Positions 16,738-23,018 of a stretch of DNA of 25,350 bases are shown one piece after another. Within the stretch, counting starts at the first letter, position 1; the number at the start of each line of letters is the position of its first letter. A program made the translations under genes and the position numbers. A model generated the notes under the pieces. The model was not told the DNA's origin. It searched no databases and worked only from the letters and a program-made list of their open reading frames with translations. Source of the stretch: an uncultured Veillonella sp. (GTDB taxonomy: Bacteria > Bacillota > Negativicutes > Veillonellales > Veillonellaceae); assembly GCA_900549805.1 (NCBI GenBank), contig URPV01000015.1:1-25350 (forward strand). The letters run 5' to 3'.

Positions 16738-17556
16738 TTAATCTCGACGGGTACGCATAATACCACGATCTGCATTGCGCAAGAATCGTAAGAGATGTTC
16801 GATTTCAGGGGAAGAATCCAAATTGAGTTCCATTTCTTCGATAGCCTTAGCCAAGGAGAAACCAGAGCGATAGAGAATACGGAAGGCTTTTTTTAGATCC
16901 CGACGAACTTTCTCATCAATGCCTGCACGAGAAATGCCAACGGAGTTAAGACCAATAACTCGGCCAGGTTGACCATCAGCAATCACAAATGGTGGTACAT
17001 CTTGTACAATCTTAGCCATACCACCAACCATAGCGTTACGACCAATTTTAACGAATTGGTGAACACCTGCCAAACCGCCAATGACAACACGGTCTTCTAC
17101 GACAGCATGGCCAGCAAGGCCAGAGAAGTTAGACATAATGACATTGTTCCCTACAATGCAGTTATGGGCTACATGGGTACATGCCTGGAATAAACAGTTG
17201 TTACCAACTCGTGTTTCTTCTCCTTCCCCAGTAGCACGGGAGATGGTTACACATTCACGAATAACAGTGCCATCGCCAATGGTACAGTAGGATTTCTCAC
17301 CTACGAATTTTAAATCCTGTGGCTCAAGGCCAATGGAGGCATTCGGAAAAATCTCACAGTCTTTACCAATTGTAGTCCAACCACCAATGACTACATTGGC
17401 GCCAATTTTAGTGCCATCGCCGATGACAACGTGTTCACCAATGACTGCATTAGGACCAACGATAACATCTTTACCTAATTTAGCATTGGGATGCACATTG
17501 GCAGAACTATGAATTTGTACATCTGCATTTTCCATGCCAACTACGGTCATATGCAT
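16738..17556 (-). CDS. lpxA: LpxA, UDP-GlcNAc O-acyltransferase
   Basis: A 272-residue left-handed beta-helix enzyme catalysing the first lipid A step, transfer of a hydroxyacyl chain from ACP to UDP-GlcNAc. Hexapeptide repeats run from about residue 15 to 200, with ACTHVAHNC holding the catalytic His (His131, equivalent to E. coli His125) and GGLAGVHQF and MVGGMAKIVQDVPPF downstream. The C-terminal helical domain starts near 208. It has about 8 extra residues at the N-terminus compared with E. coli. The ATG at 17556 has GGAG 8 bases upstream; a second ATG two codons on is possible. It lies 18 bases after fabZ. Confidence 0.96.
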   Translation of the reverse strand: MHMTVVGMENADVQIHSSANVHPNAKLGKDVIVGPNAVIGEHVVIGDGTKIGANVVIGGWTTIGKDCEIFPNASIGLEPQDLKFVGEKSYCTIGDGTVIRECVTISRATGEGEETRVGNNCLFQACTHVAHNCIVGNNVIMSNFSGLAGHAVVEDRVVIGGLAGVHQFVKIGRNAMVGGMAKIVQDVPPFVIADGQPGRVIGLNSVGISRAGIDEKVRRDLKKAFRILYRSGFSLAKAIEEMELNLDSSPEIEHLLRFLRNADRGIMRTRRD

Positions 17557-17574
17557 AGCAGTAACTCCAATTTC

Positions 17575-18006
17575 TTAGTCTTTAACGAGTGCAAACATGT
17601 AGTCACCAGAGGCGCACAATTTATCGCCTACGTAAGCGCGACCTGTTACCTTGCCCATCATACCTTTAATCTTAACGATTTCTGCTTCCAAACGAACTGT
17701 ATCGCCTGGTTTTACAGGATTGCGGAAACGAACGTTGTCGATACCTGTGAACATAGGTGTGAGGCCACGATTTTCTTCTGGGTACAAGAGGGCAATCCCC
17801 CCCACTTGTGCAATAGCTTCTGTCAAGAGAACACCAGGCATAACAGGGTTACCAGGGAAGTGACCTTGGAAGAAGGCTTCGTTGAAAGTGGCATTCTTAA
17901 TGCCTACTGCTCTTTTCATTGGTTCCAACTCAATAATGCGGTCTACCAAGAGCATAGGGTAGCGGTGTGGCAAAATTTCAATAATGTCTTCGTGATTCAA
18001 GATCAT
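17575..18006 (-). CDS. fabZ: FabZ, 3-hydroxyacyl-ACP dehydratase
   Basis: A 143-residue hot-dog-fold dehydratase of type II fatty acid synthesis, competing with LpxA for hydroxyacyl-ACP. Motifs: LPHRYPMLLVDRI and GHFPGNPVMPGVLLTEAIAQ with catalytic His49 and Glu63. Length is standard (~140-150). It starts 2 bases after the lpxC stop and precedes lpxA. The lpxC-fabZ-lpxA order is common in diderm Firmicutes and other phyla and probably balances fatty acid and lipid A flux. Confidence 0.96.
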   Translation of the reverse strand: MILNHEDIIEILPHRYPMLLVDRIIELEPMKRAVGIKNATFNEAFFQGHFPGNPVMPGVLLTEAIAQVGGIALLYPEENRGLTPMFTGIDNVRFRNPVKPGDTVRLEAEIVKIKGMMGKVTGRAYVGDKLCASGDYMFALVKD

Positions 18007-18008
18007 AA

Positions 18009-18842
18009 TTAATCCTCCTCGATTTCCTGTACGATAGATCTAGAGAGACGAGAGTTAAGCTCGTGGCTGGATTTTTGAGCGATAATATGCCCTTTAATAG
18101 GCCCCAACAAATACAAGTCACCCATAACATCCAAAGATTTATGGCGAACTAGCTCGTCATCAAAACGAGGGATCGATAGGCATTTGTCATCATCGTAAAC
18201 AAGGGCATTTTCCAAGGATCCACCCTTAGCTAGGCCCATAGCTTGTAATTGTTCCAATTCCTTAACAAAACCGATGGTTCTTGCAGAGGCAATTTCCTTT
18301 TTAAAGGACTCTGCCGTAATGATCACATCGCTTTGCTGGGTTCCCAATAGGGGATGACTATTGACGGATGTAAAGGTAATTCGATAGTCCTCATAAGGCA
18401 AGGCAATGACGAAGCGATCGCCATCATAGATTGCATGCATCTTCTTGATGACATGAACCCTACGATCAGCTTCTTGCTCTACCAATCCAGCCTCTTCAAT
18501 CAACCCCACAAAGACAGTAGATGCACCATCACCTACAGGAGGTTCAGGAGAATTCATTTCTACGTAGCAATTATCTACACCCATACCGGAGAAGGCGGCC
18601 ATTACATGTTCTACAGTAAAGACCTTGGCCTCCCCATCTTCTAAGGTAGTAGCTCGCATAGTATTGGTAACATTCTTAATATCCGCCTTAACCGATGGAT
18701 GGCCATCGATATCCGTGCGGATGAATACGATACCTGTATTAACCGGAGCTGGTTTCAGGGTCATGGTCACGGGTTGGCCAGAATGGAGCCCAATACCTGT
18801 ATATTCAATTGGCTTTTTAATTGTCTGTTGTTTAACAGTCAC
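18009..18842 (-). CDS. lpxC: LpxC, UDP-3-O-acyl-GlcNAc deacetylase
   Basis: A 277-residue zinc deacetylase, the committed step of lipid A synthesis in the cytoplasm. Zinc ligands are His79 (in VEHVMAAF), His234 and Asp238 (in RHKSLDVMGDL); Glu78 is the general base and His260 (in GHIIAQKSSHELN) the other catalytic residue, all intact. Length is short of E. coli (305) but near Aquifex. It begins with GTG, with AAGGGG 7 bases upstream. It lacks an extended C-terminal tail, so FtsH-type tail-dependent turnover as in E. coli is not suggested. Confidence 0.96.
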   Translation of the reverse strand: MTVKQQTIKKPIEYTGIGLHSGQPVTMTLKPAPVNTGIVFIRTDIDGHPSVKADIKNVTNTMRATTLEDGEAKVFTVEHVMAAFSGMGVDNCYVEMNSPEPPVGDGASTVFVGLIEEAGLVEQEADRRVHVIKKMHAIYDGDRFVIALPYEDYRITFTSVNSHPLLGTQQSDVIITAESFKKEIASARTIGFVKELEQLQAMGLAKGGSLENALVYDDDKCLSIPRFDDELVRHKSLDVMGDLYLLGPIKGHIIAQKSSHELNSRLSRSIVQEIEED

Positions 18843-18893
18843 GGGGAATCCCCTTTCAGCCTTTGGCTATAATTTTACTATAAATCATTTTGT

Positions 18894-18922
18894 ATTATAC
18901 TCACTTACAGGGTTTTTTTCAA
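18894..18922 (-). promoter_or_regulatory. Promoter of lpxC-fabZ-lpxA
   Basis: On the minus strand TTGAAA (18917-18922) and TATAAT (18894-18899) are separated by exactly 17 bases, a near-consensus housekeeping promoter about 50 bases before the lpxC GTG. The -35 lies just downstream of the terminator of the preceding gene. Confidence 0.75.
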
Positions 18923-18925
18923 GGT

Positions 18926-18957
18926 AAAAGAAAAGCACCAAGCCAAAGCTTGGTGCT
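18926..18957 (-). terminator. Terminator after the second LpxL-type gene
   Basis: A perfect 10-bp stem AGCACCAAGC/GCTTGGTGCT (18934-18943, 18948-18957) with a 4-base loop, followed on the minus strand by TTTTCTTTT. It begins about 11 bases after the stop codon of the acyltransferase gene. It is a strong Rho-independent terminator. Confidence 0.88.
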
Positions 18958-18968
18958 AGTAAGCTCAC

Positions 18969-19877
18969 TTACGTATTGTCCACAGAACAATAAGGAAGGT
19001 CTACCTTGTCCCCGAAACGACGCCGGGTCCACTTCCATCGATTGTGAAGCCAGAACCATTCTTCAGGATACCGGCGAATATAATCCTCAATGAACTCATT
19101 TAAAATCGTTGTAGTCACTAAAATGTCTCGTTTTTTATCATCTGTCCGTTCCACATAAATCGGTGGATGGATGACTATAACATGTTTCTTCTTAAATTTA
19201 TCATAGCGAATAGTCGTCGGTATAATAGGCACTTCTTGCATGCGGGCCAAAGTTGCAGGGCCCGTAACAGTCAAGGTTTCATAACCAAAGAAAGGTACCA
19301 ACATCCCCGCGTGAGCCGCGTCTTGGTCCATGATTAGACCGATGAACTTAGAGTCCTTCAACTCTGCAATCATTTCCCGAATGGATGTTTTAAATGTGAC
19401 ATGTTGATGCATCATCTCCCGGTATTCATTGATGAATTTGTCCGTATCCCCACCTTGTTCAAAGGCCACGGAAATCAGTGGATACCCTTCTGAAGCCAAC
19501 ACGCCTCCTAGGAGTTCCCAGTTACCAGAGTGCATAGCTGCCAAAATAGCACCTCGCCCATTTTCAAGAGCGTCGTCTAAGTACTCACGACCCTCCATCT
19601 CGACCATGTCTTTATAAGCCCCATCTTTGATTTCAGGATAACGGAGGACATCGATGATCATACGGCCAAATCGAGTGACGGACGCCTTAGCAATGCGCCG
19701 CGCCTCCTCCTTATCATCTGTAATATGGCAGAATAGGATTTGTTCTATGGCCAAGCGTTTACGCTTTTCTGGTGTAAAAAACCATCCCAATTGGCCCAAC
19801 AAGGAACCAATTCCATATTGAATAGCATGTGGCAATAGGCAAATGAAAGCACTAAAGCACTTTAAAAACCTATACAT
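18969..19877 (-). CDS. lpxL: LpxL/HtrB-type lipid A acyltransferase (copy 2)
   Basis: A 302-residue paralogue of the acyltransferase at 6158-7093. It has the HX4E box HSGNWE (His116, Glu121), the LIMDQDAAHAG segment and PFFGYETLTVTGPATLARM, and ends with an FWLHNRWK-type motif also seen in copy 1 (LWFQHRWN). A hydrophobic N-terminal segment (about 5-34) probably anchors it to the inner membrane. It starts 5 bases after lpxD; AAGGAG lies about 13 bases from the ATG, a rather long spacing. The two copies are clearly diverged and probably act on different positions, as LpxL and LpxM do in E. coli, but assignment needs experiment. Confidence 0.87.
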   Translation of the reverse strand: MYRFLKCFSAFICLLPHAIQYGIGSLLGQLGWFFTPEKRKRLAIEQILFCHITDDKEEARRIAKASVTRFGRMIIDVLRYPEIKDGAYKDMVEMEGREYLDDALENGRGAILAAMHSGNWELLGGVLASEGYPLISVAFEQGGDTDKFINEYREMMHQHVTFKTSIREMIAELKDSKFIGLIMDQDAAHAGMLVPFFGYETLTVTGPATLARMQEVPIIPTTIRYDKFKKKHVIVIHPPIYVERTDDKKRDILVTTTILNEFIEDYIRRYPEEWFWLHNRWKWTRRRFGDKVDLPYCSVDNT

Positions 19878-19882
19878 ATGTT

Positions 19883-20917
19883 TTACTTAGTCTCCTTAAG
19901 CTGTTCTTTCAAAGCAGCCACTTCCTTTTGAAGGGCTTTCACAGTTTTGATCATATCAGGCAAACGATTTTCATAAGCTGCCATCTTAAGCCATTCCTTG
20001 TGTGGACGCATTGGATAACCCGCCATGGTAGAGCCAGAAGGCACATTACCAACAATACCTGTCTTACCAGCAAAAGTACAATTATCACCAATCGTGATAT
20101 GACCTGTACAGCCCGTTTGCCCTGCAAAAATACAGTGATTACCAGCCTTAGTAGATCCGGCAATCCCCACTTGGGCGATAATGAAACAATCCTCCCCAAT
20201 TTCCACATTATGACCCAAATGAACCAGGTTGTCGATCTTTGTGCCCCGTCGAACCAAGGTAGACCCCATGGTAGCATTATCGATACAAGAACAAGAACCT
20301 ACCTCTACATCATCTTCCAAGACAACATTACCAACTTGTGGTATATGAGTATGCTTGCCACCTTCCGTGGCAAAGCCAAAGCCTTCACCACCGATAACAG
20401 CCTTGGCTCGAAGAACAACCCGCTTCCCAAGAACGCAGTTCTCATGAACCACAGCACCAGCATATATATCAGAGCCCTCTCCAATGCGAACATTGTGACC
20501 AATATACACATAAGGGCGAATGATAACATTATCCCCAATAACAGCATTATCATTGATGACAACATAAGGCCCGATGGCCACATTCTCACCTAGGCTCACA
20601 TTTTTGCCAATAATAGCAGTTTCATGGATGCCAGCTTCCCAAGTTACAGGTGGATGAAAACAATCCAAGACTTGTGCAAAGGCAGCCTTGGCATTGGCTA
20701 CAACAATTTGTGGTATAGCTAAGCCTTCCACTGGGGCCTCTACGATAACTGCCCCTGCCTTGGATTGCGAAACAAATTCTACATAATCACCAACAGCAAA
20801 GGTAATAGAATTAGGCGCCGCTTGTTCTAGACTACGCGTTTCTTCAATAATACGGGCCCCATCACCAACAACTTGGCCCTTCACTAATGCAGCTAATTGG
20901 TCTACTGTATGATTCAT
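19883..20917 (-). CDS. lpxD: LpxD, UDP-3-O-acylglucosamine N-acyltransferase
   Basis: A 344-residue beta-helix acyltransferase adding the N-linked hydroxyacyl chain, the third lipid A step. An N-terminal uridine-binding domain (1-~95) precedes hexapeptide repeats (about 98-300). The catalytic His is His236 in HLGHNVEIGED, equivalent to E. coli His239. GGEGFGFA is a further family motif. The C-terminal ~27 residues form an acidic/basic helix (LQKEVAALKEQLKETK) as in other LpxD proteins. It lies 27 bases after the lipoprotein OmpH gene. Confidence 0.96.
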   Translation of the reverse strand: MNHTVDQLAALVKGQVVGDGARIIEETRSLEQAAPNSITFAVGDYVEFVSQSKAGAVIVEAPVEGLAIPQIVVANAKAAFAQVLDCFHPPVTWEAGIHETAIIGKNVSLGENVAIGPYVVINDNAVIGDNVIIRPYVYIGHNVRIGEGSDIYAGAVVHENCVLGKRVVLRAKAVIGGEGFGFATEGGKHTHIPQVGNVVLEDDVEVGSCSCIDNATMGSTLVRRGTKIDNLVHLGHNVEIGEDCFIIAQVGIAGSTKAGNHCIFAGQTGCTGHITIGDNCTFAGKTGIVGNVPSGSTMAGYPMRPHKEWLKMAAYENRLPDMIKTVKALQKEVAALKEQLKETK

Positions 20918-20944
20918 GGCTATTGCCCCCTAAACACTAGAGAA

Positions 20945-21445
20945 TTATTGTTGCGCTCCTTGCCCTTGTGTAGCACCTTGGCTAGTAGCTTGACCAGCTG
21001 CTTGTTGATTAGCTTCTTGAGTAGATGTATCTGCACGACCAACAGCATCCAAGACTTTATCAGTCAAATCGACACCGCCAGCAGCTACAGCACGATGAGC
21101 CAAGACAACTGTAATGCCCTCTTGTTTAGCTACCTTACCGACTTCATCTTCGAAGTAATCTTGGATTTCCTTATCCTTGGAATTGGTATAAGCTTCAAAC
21201 TCAGCTTGTGCATCTTGTTGTGCCTTTTGAACAGCTGTTGCATTAGATTGATCGACTGCATTCATCTTAGCTTCTAGTTCTGCCTTTTTAGCGGCTACAT
21301 CTTTATTTACGTCAGCCATTTTTTGAGATTGTTGAACGATTTTATTGGTGTCTACATAGCCCACCTTGTCAGAACCACAACCAGCTAAAAGACTCATAGC
21401 ACTGACCATTACAGCACCGATTACTAAAGATTTTGTACGTTTCAT
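20945..21445 (-). CDS. ompH: OmpH/Skp-like lipoprotein
   Basis: A 166-residue OmpH-family protein, related to the Skp chaperone for unfolded outer-membrane proteins. It has a lipoprotein signal (lipobox LAGC, Cys23), then GYVDTNKIVQQSQKMADV, a coiled-coil helix pair (about 40-100), and a closing strand region with ITVVLAHRAVAAGGVDLTD. The last ~25 residues are a Gln/Gly/Ala-rich tail. Classical Skp is soluble; lipid anchoring here is unusual. It is the last of three tandem OmpH-like genes between bamA and lpxD. The client role is inferred from fold and position. Confidence 0.85.
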   Translation of the reverse strand: MKRTKSLVIGAVMVSAMSLLAGCGSDKVGYVDTNKIVQQSQKMADVNKDVAAKKAELEAKMNAVDQSNATAVQKAQQDAQAEFEAYTNSKDKEIQDYFEDEVGKVAKQEGITVVLAHRAVAAGGVDLTDKVLDAVGRADTSTQEANQQAAGQATSQGATQGQGAQQ

Positions 21446-21454
21446 AATATCCTC

Positions 21455-22444
21455 CTATTCAACGCCATACGACGTTACGATTGCATCTGTTATATCCAAG
21501 CCAGAAATATTAGCTTCATCTCCATTGAGGGCCAAAACTAGGTCTAAATGTTGGGATTCTGCAATGACAGCCACACGCATACGGACATCTTCTTCCATGG
21601 ATTGGTAGATGGCATCCACTTGAGCTTGCTTATCATCTAGACGTTCCTGCCAAGTTTGATTCCATTGAGCCGCATTTGGCAAATTGTTCTCATCCATAAT
21701 TCCCTTAGCCTTAGCCTGTAAATCAGAGTCTCTCTTAGCGCTTAAGTCCTTATGGACAGATTGTGCATAGGCATCCAAATCCCTTTGCCCCTTTTCCATA
21801 ATAGGTTTCAATTCAGCTTCTACACGAGCCCTAATATCGGCCATATTGCCGGAGATATTAGGCTTGCGTTTAGCCAACAATTCTTGAAGTTGGGCCTGTA
21901 AATCAGCCTTCTTAGACAAGAAGGCCTGCCTTTGATCAGGATCATAGGGCAAAGGCCTATCATAGGTCATAAGGGCAAGCTGTAAATTAACGATTGCCAA
22001 ATCCGTATCCCTAGGAGATAGCTTTTGCTCTGCCGCATACTTAGCCATAAGTTCATGCCGCTTACGGTCTAGATCAGCGTTCATTTGATCTTCGCGAGCC
22101 TTAATCTTAGCCATTAATTCTGTATTGTAAGAATTACTGATCCCCTGATCCATGCTCAGCGCCTTAAGGGCATTTTCTCGCATAGCCACTTTACTATTGA
22201 GAGCCTCTTGCTCTCCTTGGTATTGAGCCTGCAATTCTTCCAACTCACCTTGTGCCTTTCGGTATTCCTCATAAGATGGATTGAGACGGATAACCTCATC
22301 CATACGGACAACCCCAATAGATGGACCCTTATGTAAGAGACTAGCCTTTTGATGGTTAGTCACAAAGAGATATACACCAATCATGCCTATGACGGCCAAG
22401 ACTACGATAACGAGTAGGGCCAGCCCTTTTTTACGGTATCCCAT
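21455..22444 (-). CDS. ompH: Large OmpH-like membrane-anchored coiled-coil protein
   Basis: A 329-residue protein with one N-terminal hydrophobic segment (about 8-28) without a clear cleavage site, then SIGVVRMDEVIRLNPSYEEY, long Gln/Lys/Glu-rich helices and a closing LDLVLALNGDEANISGLDITD region matching the start and end strands of OmpH/Skp. It is twice the normal size, with two helical stretches in the middle, so it may be an internally expanded Skp-like arm. It lies between the other two OmpH-like genes with gaps of 9 and 22 bases. Function beyond the family is unknown. Confidence 0.75.
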   Translation of the reverse strand: MGYRKKGLALLVIVVLAVIGMIGVYLFVTNHQKASLLHKGPSIGVVRMDEVIRLNPSYEEYRKAQGELEELQAQYQGEQEALNSKVAMRENALKALSMDQGISNSYNTELMAKIKAREDQMNADLDRKRHELMAKYAAEQKLSPRDTDLAIVNLQLALMTYDRPLPYDPDQRQAFLSKKADLQAQLQELLAKRKPNISGNMADIRARVEAELKPIMEKGQRDLDAYAQSVHKDLSAKRDSDLQAKAKGIMDENNLPNAAQWNQTWQERLDDKQAQVDAIYQSMEEDVRMRVAVIAESQHLDLVLALNGDEANISGLDITDAIVTSYGVE

Positions 22445-22466
22445 GGGACCCCCTTAGCTGAACCAA

Positions 22467-22955
22467 TTATTTATTATTATCTTGCATCTTGCGCATAACT
22501 TGGTCTGTTACATCCACGCCACCATACAAGACGGAAGATTTTTCAATCACAACAGATAAGCCTTTAGATTCGCCTACTTGTTTAGCTGCTTCTTCAGCTT
22601 TGTCTTGCAAGCCTTTTTTCAACTCATCTTCCTTAGCTTGTAATTTTTGACTCGTTTCATCTTGAATCTTTTTCTTAGCAGCCTCATCTTGTGTTGCTTG
22701 CATATCTTGTTGTGCATTGGTTACTGTGGTTTGGTAGAAATCTTGATACTCTTGACCTGCCTTTTGGTAAACAGGATTATCAGGACTCATAACCTTTGTC
22801 GCATCGAAATAACCGATATTGCTATCTGGCACTTCCTTAGAAGTAGAGTCAGATAATTGGGTGTATGCCATCATAGCGATACCACCAATAAATACGAGGG
22901 AAATAACGATAGACAAGACCTTAGCTACCGTTTTATGTGCCATCAAACGCATCAT
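22467..22955 (-). CDS. ompH: OmpH/Skp-like protein with N-terminal membrane segment
   Basis: A 162-residue OmpH-family protein. A hydrophobic segment (about 12-30) follows a basic start; no clear cleavage or lipobox site is visible, so it may remain a membrane anchor. Then come NIGYFDATKVMSPDNPVYQ, a highly charged coiled coil (about 65-128) and LSVVIEKSSVLYGGVDVTDQVM, the conserved C-terminal strand of the family. The exact start is uncertain: ATGs occur at 22955, 22952 and 22943, none with an ideal ribosome binding site. It is the first OmpH-like gene after bamA, the usual skp position. Confidence 0.82.
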   Translation of the reverse strand: MMRLMAHKTVAKVLSIVISLVFIGGIAMMAYTQLSDSTSKEVPDSNIGYFDATKVMSPDNPVYQKAGQEYQDFYQTTVTNAQQDMQATQDEAAKKKIQDETSQKLQAKEDELKKGLQDKAEEAAKQVGESKGLSVVIEKSSVLYGGVDVTDQVMRKMQDNNK

Positions 22956-22983
22956 AACGCTTATACCTTCTTTCTTATAGATG

Positions 22984-23004
22984 AAGGCGCCACTAAGGCG
23001 CCTT
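22984..23004. other. GC-rich intergenic hairpin between bamA and the first ompH gene
   Basis: AAGGCGCC and GGCGCCTT (22984-22991, 22997-23004) form a perfect 8-bp stem with a 5-base loop, 14 bases after the bamA stop. No T run follows on either strand, so it is a weak or Rho-assisted terminator at best; an mRNA-stabilising hairpin that lowers read-through from bamA to the ompH genes is an alternative. Confidence 0.5.
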
Positions 23005-23018
23005 ATCGTATATCATCA

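Noticed and set aside
20305..20589. Second minus-strand open frame inside lpxD
   Set aside because: Alternative frame of the beta-helix repeats, hydrophobic by codon shift only.
19928..20593. Plus-strand open frame of 221 codons opposite lpxD
   Set aside because: Antisense shadow of the hexapeptide-repeat coding of lpxD; no ribosome binding site, no recognisable motif, and lpxD is certain.
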